From: Shewanella putrefaciens
Lineage (GTDB): Bacteria > Pseudomonadota > Gammaproteobacteria > Enterobacterales > Shewanellaceae
NCBI RefSeq assembly: GCF_016406325.1
Contig: NZ_CP066370.1
Coordinates: forward strand, 1,488,001-1,552,000
Direction: 5' to 3'
DNA length: 64,000 bases
In this document: one piece after another, positions 9,309 through 18,726 of the stretch
Position numbering within the stretch: the stretch's first letter is position 1
Layout: every line of letters begins with the position of its first letter
The notes under the pieces: model-generated
The model's database searches: none
Told to the model about the DNA's origin: nothing
The model's input: only the letters and a program-made list of their open reading frames with translations
Position numbers and translations under genes: made by a program

Positions 9309-9337
9309 AAAACGCCGCTCATATTGAGCGGCGTTTT
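9309..9337 (+). terminator. Rho-independent terminator of ybiT
   Basis: The inverted repeat AACGCCGCTC/GAGCGGCGTT with loop ATATT is followed by a T run and preceded by an A run. It can therefore serve both ybiT and, in reverse, blc, which converges on it. Confidence 0.85.
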
Positions 9338-9366
9338 TATTTATGGTGTTTGCCTCGGCTAAGCAG

Positions 9367-9900
9367 CTATTGCTTCACCTCGGCGCTCTTTTGCTCGACA
9401 TAAATTAAGCTATCAGTATCAAAACCTTTGGCTTTAGCCATCTTGATAAATTGCTGAATTACCTCGGGGGATACCGTTGGGGTTCTGGCCAGTAACCATA
9501 AATAATCCGTATCTGGCCCAGAGATAAAGGCGTATTGGTAATCTTGTTGGTCGAGTCCAAACACCACATAGGCACCATAAAACGGCCCAAAGAAAGAGAC
9601 TTTTAAGTAGGCTTCATTGTCCCCATTCACAAAATAGGCTTTACCTTCGGCTTCTTTCCATTCCTGTTTAGCGGCGGAATAGCCCCGATTAATCACCTTT
9701 ACGCCACCATCGGGCTTAAGGCTGTATTCGGCGGTGACTTGGGTTAACCCGCGCTCGAAGGAGTGGTCGAGCCTCGCAATTTCGTACCATTTCCCTAAGT
9801 AGCGATTGAGTTCAAAGTCACTTACGGGTTGAACATTTTTAGGCATACCCAAGCAGCCAGTCAGTATTAATACACTGATCATTAAAAGTAGTTTTTTCAA
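9367..9900 (-). CDS. blc: Outer-membrane lipocalin
   Basis: The 177-residue lipoprotein has a signal peptide ending ILTGC, so it should be lipid-anchored. The lipocalin signature NRYLGKWYEIARLDHSFERG follows at about residues 30-50, and a beta-barrel with SFFGPFYGAYVVFGLD and PDTDYLWLLARTPT matches bacterial Blc. These proteins bind lysophospholipids or fatty acids and are linked to membrane stress. The start is taken as a TTG with GGAG six bases upstream. GTG at 9903 and TTG at 9912 are alternatives but sit too close to, or upstream of, that site. It converges with ybiT. Confidence 0.9.
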   Translation of the reverse strand: MKKLLLMISVLILTGCLGMPKNVQPVSDFELNRYLGKWYEIARLDHSFERGLTQVTAEYSLKPDGGVKVINRGYSAAKQEWKEAEGKAYFVNGDNEAYLKVSFFGPFYGAYVVFGLDQQDYQYAFISGPDTDYLWLLARTPTVSPEVIQQFIKMAKAKGFDTDSLIYVEQKSAEVKQ

Positions 9901-10069
9901 CACAAACTCCAAAAGTTAACGACTGCTAATGATAGTCTCGCAATATCTTAACCTTGGCAAATTCAATCTATCCCCCGCGATGTGTACCGCTTTCACTTTT
10001 GTCTGGTTTATCCACCCGTGGGTTATGCTGATGTTTTATCATCAAACTGACAGCGCTTAATCGAATAGA

Positions 10070-12745
10070 TTAAATAATCGATTTTCGTGATCGGAAATGG
10101 TTTAAGGGATCTTGGCAATAAGCCCCTTTAATTCGCTGCAATTGGGCATAGTGTTGCGCAAAGTACACTGAGGTGGGTATTGTTTTGTCCTTATAACTAA
10201 TAAAAGCCCCCGAAGTATTGGGAATGTCTGCATCGCGGCAGGCATCAATCCAATCCAGCGCTCGATTTATCCTTGTGTAAACTGAGTTGTCATGGAGCTG
10301 GGCTTTTTCCTCTAGCTCTGCATTCCACCATGCCTGATATTGGATAATATAGGCTTTTTCTTTATAGGGAAAAGCGCTCTGCTTTTGTTGTGATTCACTG
10401 ATTTTTCTATAAAAATCTCCAGCGATGGCATTAAGCGTGACATAGGTAAAAAGACCTAATTGGCGGTTTCCCTCAAGGGTTTGCGTCGAGGTAAGGCTTT
10501 CAAGCAAATTAATATGTCCCGTTTTAAGCCCCGTCTGATCCGCTAAACGTGAGGTGACTCTGTGGGGCGCGGGTTGACTTAAGTCCTGCCACTTCACCCC
10601 TTTCATCTGCAGGTTTTGACCCCATGCTTGCAACGCCGCTTGGCTTTGCTGTAAACATTGAAACGACTCTCTGTTCCAACTTTCCATTAATTGTTCGCCA
10701 TAGGCTTGGGTAAGTCCGCCTAAGGGCTCAATACGAATGCGATCGGGCTTTAAACCAACCTCGGAAAACTGACTGTTAATAAAGTACTCTAAACTGGCAA
10801 GATTTCCCTCCCAATGGCCGTACATAACACAATTATGTTTGATTGAATTGGGGTCAAAATCCGTAATGCATGTGCCGATTCGGTTAGGTTCTTGTGTTAA
10901 CTCAGCCCCTTGTTTTGAGCAGGCTTCAGCCATCGTACTGGCTAGGGACTTTGTCTGGATCTTCAAATTGGTGCCGAGCAAACAGGATGTATTATCGGCA
11001 TTGATCGTTTCTTCCCAACGCTCGAGTAAACGCATTGTAGGCGTTGTCTCGATTAAGGTTTGTGTCTCGGGCTGATAGCAATTCCATTCAAGTTCAAACT
11101 TAAGCAGGTTTGGGGGAAGGGGAAAGGTTTGTACAAAAAAACGCGTGACTATGCCATAACTTAAGCCGCCACCACCTTTTAAGGCCCACAGCAGTTCGGG
11201 TTTATTGGCTGCTGAGATGACTTGGGTTTCGCCTATACCGAGTACAATTTCAGCCTGTAATAATGATTCACAGCACATACCGTATTTACGACACCAAGGT
11301 CCCCAACCGCCGCCCATTATAAAACCAGATATGCCAACTGTTGCAGTGGTGCTATGGGGAATCATCAAGCCCTTTTTAGCGAGGGCCGTCGTTAGTGTGG
11401 CTATAGTCGTGCCCGGGCCAATCGCGGCAATGCCACTGATGGGATCAATTTCAATACTATCCATATTGCTTAGGTCGATCACTATAGTATTAGTTTGGCC
11501 ACTTTCCCCCTCATGATCGTGCCCGCCGGAGCGTACACTAATGGGCAAGTTATAGTCGATAGCGGCCTTATAGACGACTTTTACATCATGGGTACTAGTG
11601 CATTTAATAATCGCAAGGGGCCTTTTTTGTAAGCGTCGATTAAAGAGTTGGCAAGCCAGTTGGTAGTTAATCATCTGCTTACCTGTGCTCACTAAAAATT
11701 GTTGTTCGCTATAATAGCGTCCATTGGTAATGATATTTTCAGCTCGAATATATGAGCGCACCTCATTAAGAAAATGCATAAAATGTTTTGCTTGAGTAAT
11801 GACGGTATTTTCGCTGATACGAATTTCAGCACTTAATCTGGTTTCGGTTGATTGGTTTATAAGGCAATCAGACTCAAGTTCATCTACGGCATTTATATGG
11901 ACAGTGGAACGATAAGGGGTGAGAGACTTAAAAATATCAACACTGATTTTTATATCACTGCACTCGCTGGCGATATAATCTACTTGGTAAATAAAATGTG
12001 GCCAACATTCATTGCTTGATTCAATAATATAGGCGCAGCGTTCATTGGCGGGAATGATATTAGGGAGTTGCTTTAAAAATAGATTGCTACTAGGTGTCAG
12101 TTTTTTGAAGTCATATTCAGTATCATTAAAGATAATAAGCATGACTTCTTGTCTTTTTGGTTTAATAAAATTAACTGTCTCACCATGATCACTATGCCTT
12201 TTTTGATAAATATGCAGATTGTTTTCAGTAATTACTTTTTGCTGATAAGGGTATTGGTAATAATCGAATATTTCAGCATCCGATAAACAGCGATTTAACA
12301 GTGTTGTGTCAATAATGCTGCCATCAAAGATTGCATCAATATGTTTATTGGAAAGCAAAAAATCTGAATAAGATGCACCATCTGTAATCAGTGGAATATG
12401 TTGCTGTTGGATATGAGTGATCTCACTATCGATATAACATTTTATTTCATTGTATTGATAGCAGATGGATAATAAATGCCAATGATCATCATTAAGCCCT
12501 CCGAGAGTTGAAATAGCCTCTATGCGAAGTAAAGTGGTGTTAATCGCGCATTCAATATGGCCCAGTGAATTAATTTGGACAGAAAATCCTGTCTGGGTTG
12601 GCTCACTGGCATACTGGTAAATATGGCCGCCATGAGTCGTTTTTAACCAGCATTGAAAGGTAAAAATATCGAGTGGGCAAGTGCCTGTAGGAAGTACTAT
12701 TTCTGTAACACTCGTCTCTTTCGTCGATGTTGGCTTATGTTTCAT
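10070..12745 (-). CDS. LamG-like domain fused to a berberine-bridge-type FAD oxidase
   Basis: The 891-residue protein combines two modules. Residues 25-165 resemble a LamG/concanavalin-like beta-sandwich, with FTFQCWLKT, then WHLLSICY, then KCYIDSE. From about 370 to the end lies an FAD-binding (PCMH) oxidase with RSGGHDHEG (His409, expected to bind FAD covalently), GGGWG (478-482) and a Cys pair at 491-492 where bicovalent family members have their Cys. The C-terminal segment AFISYKDK...YFAQHYAQLQRIKGAYCQDP matches the BBE domain. Such oxidases use O2 to oxidise sugars or alcohols. No signal peptide is visible. Residues 170-340 are unrecognised, and the 5' part of the gene is noticeably more AT-rich than the 3' part. 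The substrate is unknown. Confidence 0.75.
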   Translation of the reverse strand: MKHKPTSTKETSVTEIVLPTGTCPLDIFTFQCWLKTTHGGHIYQYASEPTQTGFSVQINSLGHIECAINTTLLRIEAISTLGGLNDDHWHLLSICYQYNEIKCYIDSEITHIQQQHIPLITDGASYSDFLLSNKHIDAIFDGSIIDTTLLNRCLSDAEIFDYYQYPYQQKVITENNLHIYQKRHSDHGETVNFIKPKRQEVMLIIFNDTEYDFKKLTPSSNLFLKQLPNIIPANERCAYIIESSNECWPHFIYQVDYIASECSDIKISVDIFKSLTPYRSTVHINAVDELESDCLINQSTETRLSAEIRISENTVITQAKHFMHFLNEVRSYIRAENIITNGRYYSEQQFLVSTGKQMINYQLACQLFNRRLQKRPLAIIKCTSTHDVKVVYKAAIDYNLPISVRSGGHDHEGESGQTNTIVIDLSNMDSIEIDPISGIAAIGPGTTIATLTTALAKKGLMIPHSTTATVGISGFIMGGGWGPWCRKYGMCCESLLQAEIVLGIGETQVISAANKPELLWALKGGGGLSYGIVTRFFVQTFPLPPNLLKFELEWNCYQPETQTLIETTPTMRLLERWEETINADNTSCLLGTNLKIQTKSLASTMAEACSKQGAELTQEPNRIGTCITDFDPNSIKHNCVMYGHWEGNLASLEYFINSQFSEVGLKPDRIRIEPLGGLTQAYGEQLMESWNRESFQCLQQSQAALQAWGQNLQMKGVKWQDLSQPAPHRVTSRLADQTGLKTGHINLLESLTSTQTLEGNRQLGLFTYVTLNAIAGDFYRKISESQQKQSAFPYKEKAYIIQYQAWWNAELEEKAQLHDNSVYTRINRALDWIDACRDADIPNTSGAFISYKDKTIPTSVYFAQHYAQLQRIKGAYCQDPLNHFRSRKSII

Positions 12746-12786
12746 CTGTTGCAGTCCCTATTATTTCCGCTGATGATTTCCCTAAT

Positions 12787-12857
12787 AGGGTGAACAAGAT
12801 AAACAGGTTCACCCTTTAAAGCGCTAAGCTCTAAATGCTGGGCTTAGCCTTTTAAAG
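12787..12857. repeat. Two adjacent stem-loops between the diguanylate cyclase and the oxidase
   Basis: One hairpin has perfect arms AGGGTGAAC (12787-12795) and GTTCACCCT (12807-12815). The other pairs CTTTAAAGCGCTAAGC with GCTTAGCCTTTTAAAG near 12813-12857, overlapping the stop codon of the cyclase gene. They may terminate or attenuate transcription into the oxidase gene, but no strong T run follows on the coding strand. Confidence 0.4.
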
Positions 12858-13871
12858 TGATGTATTAATTCGGTCGCGACCATCGGCCTTTGCACGGTAC
12901 AGCGCGGTATCGGCGGCGCAGAGCATTGCCATTGAGGTACGAAACTGTCCATTGACCTCACTGGCAATACCTTGGCTTGCACTGACAGAGACATAGTCAC
13001 GTAGGCCTTGCTCGGTAAAACGTAGGGCATTAATCCCTTGCTGTATTTTCTGGGCAATGGTGAGTGCCATTTTGGCATTATGATTGGGTAGGATCAGCGC
13101 AAACTCTTCGCCGCCGTAACGGGCAGCAAGTCCAATGTCGAGAGGTACTATGTCTGCGATAACTTTGGCAATTTTTCTAAGGCATTCATCACCTTGGATA
13201 TGACCAAACTGATCGTTAAACACCTTAAAGTAATCCACATCAATAATCACCACGCTAAGAGGGCGCAGCTTAGCGGTGCATTCTTCCCAATAGTGTTGCA
13301 GTATTTCATCAAAGTAGCGGCGGTTCGCAAGTCCCGTTAGTGAGTCAGTAGCAGCCAACTTACGTAGCTTCTGGTTTTCTTCTTTATGTTGGGTTAAATC
13401 ATGCATCACCATCACGAACAATGGCTCATGGCTCGGAATATAGGAGATTGACAGTTCGACCTCTTTTGCCTTGCCAGAGGCCGTGATTAAGGTGATTTCC
13501 TCTGCGGAGTGCTCTACTGGAATACCACAGTTTTTACCTAATTTAATATCGTTGCTCAGCAGGTTGTTATAGCGAGCTTGATGGTGTTCGGTCAAAAAGT
13601 TGCGCCAATCTTGTCCCGTTAACGTGGCCTGAGGACAATCCAATAGATCGGCACTACGCTGATTGCAAGATCGGATAAAGCCGTTGGCATTAACCAAGAT
13701 AACGACCTCGGTTAAATGTTGAATAAAGAGTTCAATGGTCTGGAGGGAAGAATGCTCGAAAAAATTCAGCGGTAACTCAGTCCCCTTAACATGCTTAGTT
13801 GCAGGCAATGCAGCATCATCGACAATGGATAAAGCGGATTGTTGGTGTACCAGTTTCGGTGAGTTTGTCAT
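12852..13871 (-). CDS. PAS-GGDEF diguanylate cyclase
   Basis: This 339-residue cytosolic signalling enzyme makes cyclic di-GMP from two GTP. A PAS-like sensor spans about residues 45-165 ([20 protein letters not shown] onward). The GGDEF domain starts at [14 protein letters not shown] (about 178) and has the intact active site RYGGEEF, with metal-binding Asp in [10 protein letters not shown]. The RxxD inhibitory site is not found at its usual place before GGEEF ([10 protein letters not shown] is there), so product inhibition may be absent. There are no membrane segments. A GGAG lies about 10 bases before the ATG. Three in-phase copies of a 9-mer lie upstream. Confidence 0.88.
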   Translation of the reverse strand: MTNSPKLVHQQSALSIVDDAALPATKHVKGTELPLNFFEHSSLQTIELFIQHLTEVVILVNANGFIRSCNQRSADLLDCPQATLTGQDWRNFLTEHHQARYNNLLSNDIKLGKNCGIPVEHSAEEITLITASGKAKEVELSISYIPSHEPLFVMVMHDLTQHKEENQKLRKLAATDSLTGLANRRYFDEILQHYWEECTAKLRPLSVVIIDVDYFKVFNDQFGHIQGDECLRKIAKVIADIVPLDIGLAARYGGEEFALILPNHNAKMALTIAQKIQQGINALRFTEQGLRDYVSVSASQGIASEVNGQFRTSMAMLCAADTALYRAKADGRDRINTSL

Positions 13872-13950
13872 TATTATCTTTCTCCGTGAACTTTTATCAT
13901 CTGCGCTAGGCGCTTTTCTGAGGATGACTTTATTCTGGCGGAAGAAAAGA

Positions 13951-14012
13951 TACCTTCTGCTTACCTTCTGATTTAAATTGATGATTTTAAAGGTTTTAAA
14001 TTTTACCTTCTG
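13951..14012 (-). repeat. Three direct repeats CAGAAGGTA upstream of the diguanylate cyclase
   Basis: The 9-mer TACCTTCTG (CAGAAGGTA on the gene strand) occurs at 13951-13959, 13962-13970 and 14004-14012. The offsets are 11 and 42 bases, close to whole helical turns. They could be regulator binding sites 80-140 bases before the start codon. Nothing else was seen between 13872 and 14137. Confidence 0.4.
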
Positions 14013-14137
14013 AGTCGTTTTGTCTGCGATTAGGAGTATGGTTAGCTGGGCGCTTGCTTACATTTCACAAGATTAGGGCTAAATATCCCCCAATCTTAAG
14101 CATTAAGACTGAGTCGAATATTTGTTGTTAGGGCAAT

Positions 14138-14788
14138 TTAACGCAGTGTGAGTCCGGGATGTAGTGCTTGGCTATGGACTATTGGATTTAAATCCACGTA
14201 CATCATACAATCCAGTAAGGCTTGCTCATCTAGCAAAGCTTGGGATTTGAAACGGCCTTCCCAGAACGCGCCTTTGCACTCATCTTCACGATTCGCTTTA
14301 CGGGCAATCTCTTCATTTAAACAACGCACCTCTTCTTTAAATCAAAGGCAACTAATACTACTCAATCGCTCATGCCATTCGGTAATTAACCCATCGAGCA
14401 ACATGCGTTCACCTTCGATTAAGGCGTCACCATTCATATACTTAGTGGTAATGGCATGGCCTTTAGTGATTTGGCTCCAGCGGCTGATAATCTCTTTTTG
14501 CGTTAAGGATTTCGCCTTCTCAATATCAATTTTGAGTACTAGGGGATAGTGGTTATTCCTTGTCTATTTCGCAAAGAGGGCATAGGCGCAAATGTCGATA
14601 CAAAAGATGGTGGATAATGCTTTGATTTTATCGACAATCCAGCCACGTCTATGCTCATAACTGCGGCCTGTGAGTTTATCCTCACCGCACAGAAAAGCCC
14701 TTCTGACACAGCGATTTATCACATGATAGAAGGGCGTTGTATTAGCATCGATAAGCATTCTTCTGGCCGAGGTCATCATCCGCTCCAA
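14138..14788 (-). pseudogene. Degenerate RAYT (REP-associated, Y1/HUH) transposase
   Basis: One reading frame runs through the whole interval but is broken by two in-frame stops, TAG at 14564-14566 and TGA at 14342-14344. There is no frameshift. The translated pieces are recognisable: FYHVINRCVRRAFLCGED and HRRGWIVDKIKALS at the start, ISRWSQITKGHA in the middle, then [20 protein letters not shown] and MYVDLNPI. The HUH motif expected as HYH reads HYP, so the second catalytic His is lost. The C terminus stops soon after VDLNPI and appears truncated. RAYTs are single-copy relatives of IS200 transposases that act on REP-like repeats, and GTCCCC repeats lie just upstream. Confidence 0.75.
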
Positions 14789-14853
14789 ACAGACGCAATC
14801 AAGATAATGTAAAAGCTAGTATAAGAGGGGATAAAGCACAAAAAGACATGGCT

Positions 14854-14927
14854 GTCCCCGCTTTTGGTCCCCGCTTTTGGCCGATAAGCAGAAAAAGGGG
14901 ACACATTAGCAAAAGCTACCGTCCCCG
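14854..14927. repeat. GTCCCC/GGGGAC repeats next to the RAYT remnant
   Basis: A perfect tandem pair of GTCCCCGCTTTTG occupies 14854-14866 and 14867-14879. An inverted GGGGACA is at 14897-14903 and a further GTCCCCG at 14921-14927. The layout of palindromic GTCCCC units beside a RAYT gene fits REP/BIME-type substrate sequences of that transposase. Confidence 0.6.
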
Positions 14928-14944
14928 ATTTATTGCGGTTTTGA

Positions 14945-15319
14945 TTAATTTGGGTCGTTGATGATTTCTGGATCAGGACTCAGTAGCATTAGAGTATTGG
15001 TACTATTTGTTAATATAAACTGGAATTTTGTTGTGCCTGGTGTGTGGTCCAGATCAACCATTTGCAGCAGTTTGCCATCACTGCTTAAGGTTACAGCATC
15101 AATAATCTGATCGAATGGGGTTAAAAATCCTGCGCCTACGAACTTTAGATCTTTTCCTGTTTGGTCATCAAGTAGATAAGTGATAGTACTAGCGGCTGTG
15201 ACTGTAACATCGCCTTGGCATTCAGCGCCTTCGGCATCAGTATAGCTAAAAACAGGTTCACCATTTTCTAGTGTGACGGTAACTTTAATATAGTGCGCTT
15301 GACCATAAGTATTTTGCAT
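14945..15319 (-). CDS. Small uncharacterised protein downstream of the STAND regulator
   Basis: The 124-residue protein has no signal peptide or membrane segment. Alternating hydrophobic stretches ([45 protein letters not shown]) suggest an all-beta fold, and it ends in an acidic [11 protein letters not shown] tail. I do not recognise an assigned function. It may belong to the small family some databases name DP-EP, but that is from memory. The AAGGAA Shine-Dalgarno and the 21-base gap after the STAND gene's stop make co-transcription with that gene very likely, so it may be its ligand, target or effector. Confidence 0.7.
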   Translation of the reverse strand: MQNTYGQAHYIKVTVTLENGEPVFSYTDAEGAECQGDVTVTAASTITYLLDDQTGKDLKFVGAGFLTPFDQIIDAVTLSSDGKLLQMVDLDHTPGTTKFQFILTNSTNTLMLLSPDPEIINDPN

Positions 15320-15340
15320 ATAATATTTCCTTGTTGGTTG

Positions 15341-18300
15341 TTAAAATTTAATATCTTTAATTGACGCTGCTTTAAGTTGCTTAAGTAATGTAGGGGAAGT
15401 CTCTAACTCTCCTAAACAATCTAAGGCTTTTGCATAAGGGTATAAGTATTGAGGGTCTTTATCTTTTTTTTGAATGGACTCTAGTCTTCTCTTTGCGCTT
15501 AGACAATATTTTTTCATTGAGTTAAGGTCGTTTATATTTTTTGATTGTTTAGCTATTAATAGTTCAGTTTCAGCTAGGCTAGCATAGTGTTTATAATCAT
15601 TTGGAGCATCTTTAATTAAGTCTTTGAGTAACAAAAATGCTTTATCTAAATATACTAGTGCCTTTTTAGGTTGTTCAAGTATTTGGTAGTAATAAGCTGA
15701 GTTTTTAAGGTGGGTGGCCTTAAGTTGTTGGTAACGTTTACTCTTTATAAAGCTTTCACTTTCGCTAGCTAGTTCTACATCTAATGTTTCAGGTGTGTAT
15801 AGAACTCGTTTATCTTGAATATTTGCATTAAGTAACATTAGTTGGAGTTTTAGATAGTATAGTTTTACTTTCCATGAAGTATTTTGGTTATCTAAATTTA
15901 AAGCTTGTTGTATAACTCGTTCGCCTTGTAATGCATTATCGAAAGCTAGGCTTAGTTGTCCTTGATATTCATATAAAAATGAAAGTCTCTGATATCCAAT
16001 AGATAGCCTGTCAAGTAAATATCCGTCTGCATCTTTTAACTTACGTTGGGCTTCTAATTCCGATTGCAGTTGTAAGTTAATTGTAATTGCAGAGTTTAAA
16101 TCCCCAAGAGACACTGCCGCACTCGCTAACCAAGATCGTGCATTCGCAATATCCGCAATCAGCTGGCTATCTTGAGGCGCTTTTGCCAAGGCGAGCAATT
16201 TAAGCCTTAGCGACTCTTCAAAATCTTGTTGTGCTTTGGCAAATTCCTGTTGCTTCATCGAAACTGAGCCCAAAGTGTTATGGGCGTAAGAAAGTTCCAT
16301 GAGCGCATCTTTATCTTCGGGTGCAAGGGCGTACATAGTTTGGCTATAGGCTAAGTATTGCTCGAAAAAAGGGCGCGATGCAGCCCAGTCGCTAACATCA
16401 TATTTAAGTTGTCCGAGCCAAAATGCATTGGCGCCTAGGGTTTTCAGTAGGGCTAGGTTGTTTGGTTGCAAATTCAATAGCGGCAGCATTTTCTCCTGCG
16501 CGGCGAGTAGGGCGCTACGGGCTTCATCGATTTTATTACGCGAATAGGCCACTTCGCCCATCGCCTCTAGGGTTTGGCCGTGTTGGAAACGGGCATCAAA
16601 ACTTAAATGTGCATCATCATCTTGATGGGAAAAATCGCTGAAATAGGCCAGCGCCTTGTTACTGATACCATCGAGTAAATCCATACGGCCGATGCCGCGC
16701 ATCTTGTCGGCGAAGTCACCGACCATAAAGCCGAGCAAATCTTCGGCGGCGAGGCGTTTTTGCAGGGCAAGTTTTTCGGCTTCTATGCTGCGAACGCTCA
16801 TAATGACTGAGGTTAAGGTGAGGACGCACAGCAGGGCGACGGTTAGGCGCCTTGTCCAGCGCAGCATATTGGCGCGTTTGCTGGAGGCTGCGATAAAGGC
16901 GGTTTCGGGATCGTCTAAATCGAATAACGGATTCTGACTGAGGCTTTGGGCTTCTTTTAACGGTTTGCCATCGGCGAGCAGATAAGCGCTGTGCTTGGCT
17001 TCACTGAGCCAGCGTTTAGATAAATGTTGTAGGCGACTCTTAATGCTTAAGCTGTCGTTATGTTCGCTAATCCAAGCGGTTGCCCGCGGCCAACGGCGTA
17101 AAAGTGCTTCGTGGGCGATGCTAAAACAGGGTTCACCATTTTGCAGATGCGACACGAATAAGCGGCTATCGACCATGGCTTGCACTAGGGCGGTTTCAGC
17201 TGTACTTTGCAGCTGCGACCAGCGGGCGGTGCGGCTAGTAATGGACTTTTCATCTTCGCGCAGGGTCACTAGCAGGGATAAAATCCGTGGTAGGCTGGCT
17301 TTTTCGGCCTCGCTTAAATGGGAAATCGCTTGCTCGGCATTTTTGCCAATAGCCCCTTCAATACCGCCAAGTGCATGATAAACCGAGACTAATAACTTAT
17401 CGTCGGCGCTGCGTTGCAAATACAAGGCTTGCAGAGTGTATTGCAACATGGGCAGCGCATCTGGGTTGCTGGCGGCATCGCTGCAGAGCATTTCGTCGAG
17501 CGGCATTGCGGTGTCGCTGTCAACTTCCCAGCTTAAGTTGGCAGCCACTGCGGGCAGGCGGATCATTTGTAATAGCTCAGTGCGTGTTGGCGGTGCTAAG
17601 TCAAAGTGGGCGCCGCGGGCTTTACCCGCCATTAAGCTTGGGTAATTGACCAATAAAGGATAAAAATCGTTGCGACAGGCACTGATGATAATCACGGCTT
17701 TTGAGGTGGCGAGTTGTTCCAATAATTCTATGAACTGGGTTCGTTCGGTATCGCTAAATAGCGGTGATGAGAGCAACACTTCTAATCGGTCGATAAATAA
17801 GGCGAAACGCGGCGTTGCATAGGGCTGATTTTTAAGTGCTTGTTTGCACTGCGCGATAATATCTTGGATATCTTCAGTAAGCTTGATTGCCAACGTATCG
17901 GCGCTCATCCCATCAAATACTGGGGTGTCGTTTATCTCCCAGTCGAGCATGGCACTGGCCAGATCGGTGAGCAGTTGCCCTTTGCTGACATCGGCAAAAT
18001 CGAGGCTGCTATAGGCCACAACACCGACGCCATTAAAGCCATTTCCCTTCATTAAATTGGGTAATACCCCCGCATTAATTAAGGAGGATTTACCGCTGCC
18101 ACTGGGGCCTAAAATCAGACAGAAGGCACGGCCAAAATGGATTTGCTGGCTAATGCGGTTAAGTAAGGTGGTGATTTGTTCGCTACGGCCAAAAAACACC
18201 TCGGCATAGTTGGCGCTATAGGCTTGTAGCCCGGGAAAAGGTGAGCCGCCTTGCCAAGTTTGTGGGCTGGCGGTGGCTTCGTGTCCCACGGGAAAACGCA

Positions 18301-18619
18301 CTTCGGCTAAGGTGCGATAGCCACGTTTGCGAATGGTTTCAATATAAGTTGACTCGGTGGCACTATCGCCTAATGCGCGGCGTAGCTGGTTGATAATCTT
18401 GTGTAGTGGATTATCACCCGTATCTATCCCTTGCCAGCAATGACTGACAATCTCATCACTGCTTACGACTTCGTTTGCCCGTTGACACAGAAATAGCAGC
18501 ACATCCATGGCCTTAGGCTCAAGTTGTTTGACTTGTTTGCCGAGGAGCAGACTGTTGGCGCTGGGATTAACTTGCCATTCACCAAAGAAAAATGTGCTGT
18601 CACTCATAGGGGTTTCCAT
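15341..18619 (-). CDS. wHTH-STAND NTPase-transmembrane-TPR regulator
   Basis: The 1,092-residue protein has four parts. Residues of about 8-108 form an OmpR/CadC-type winged helix (LEPKAMDVLLFLCQRANEVV, IRKRGYRTLAEV). Residues of about 127-540 form a STAND-type NTPase opening PFPGLQAYSANYAEVFFGR, with Walker A GPSGSGKSS (171-179) and a Walker B-like LFIDRLE (275-280). One membrane helix lies at 591-607. The rest is helical repeats resembling TPRs. The architecture suggests a membrane-tethered transcription factor that senses a signal through its periplasmic TPR part and oligomerises with ATP. STAND proteins often act in defence or stress decisions. The last 700 bases are clearly more AT-rich than the start. 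A 21-bp palindrome lies upstream. Confidence 0.78.
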   Translation of the reverse strand: METPMSDSTFFFGEWQVNPSANSLLLGKQVKQLEPKAMDVLLFLCQRANEVVSSDEIVSHCWQGIDTGDNPLHKIINQLRRALGDSATESTYIETIRKRGYRTLAEVRFPVGHEATASPQTWQGGSPFPGLQAYSANYAEVFFGRSEQITTLLNRISQQIHFGRAFCLILGPSGSGKSSLINAGVLPNLMKGNGFNGVGVVAYSSLDFADVSKGQLLTDLASAMLDWEINDTPVFDGMSADTLAIKLTEDIQDIIAQCKQALKNQPYATPRFALFIDRLEVLLSSPLFSDTERTQFIELLEQLATSKAVIIISACRNDFYPLLVNYPSLMAGKARGAHFDLAPPTRTELLQMIRLPAVAANLSWEVDSDTAMPLDEMLCSDAASNPDALPMLQYTLQALYLQRSADDKLLVSVYHALGGIEGAIGKNAEQAISHLSEAEKASLPRILSLLVTLREDEKSITSRTARWSQLQSTAETALVQAMVDSRLFVSHLQNGEPCFSIAHEALLRRWPRATAWISEHNDSLSIKSRLQHLSKRWLSEAKHSAYLLADGKPLKEAQSLSQNPLFDLDDPETAFIAASSKRANMLRWTRRLTVALLCVLTLTSVIMSVRSIEAEKLALQKRLAAEDLLGFMVGDFADKMRGIGRMDLLDGISNKALAYFSDFSHQDDDAHLSFDARFQHGQTLEAMGEVAYSRNKIDEARSALLAAQEKMLPLLNLQPNNLALLKTLGANAFWLGQLKYDVSDWAASRPFFEQYLAYSQTMYALAPEDKDALMELSYAHNTLGSVSMKQQEFAKAQQDFEESLRLKLLALAKAPQDSQLIADIANARSWLASAAVSLGDLNSAITINLQLQSELEAQRKLKDADGYLLDRLSIGYQRLSFLYEYQGQLSLAFDNALQGERVIQQALNLDNQNTSWKVKLYYLKLQLMLLNANIQDKRVLYTPETLDVELASESESFIKSKRYQQLKATHLKNSAYYYQILEQPKKALVYLDKAFLLLKDLIKDAPNDYKHYASLAETELLIAKQSKNINDLNSMKKYCLSAKRRLESIQKKDKDPQYLYPYAKALDCLGELETSPTLLKQLKAASIKDIKF

Positions 18620-18726
18620 TTATTGAGTATTGACCATGGCACTGCAAAAGCTTGCTCTGTGAGTCACTCTTATTGTTATAAATATTGTTACAGCTATTGT
18701 TACAGGGAACCGTGTTTTGTCATTCA

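Noticed and set aside
14148..14549. A 133-codon plus-strand frame over the RAYT remnant
   Set aside because: The opposite strand carries the recognisable transposase motifs. The plus-strand translation has no family features.
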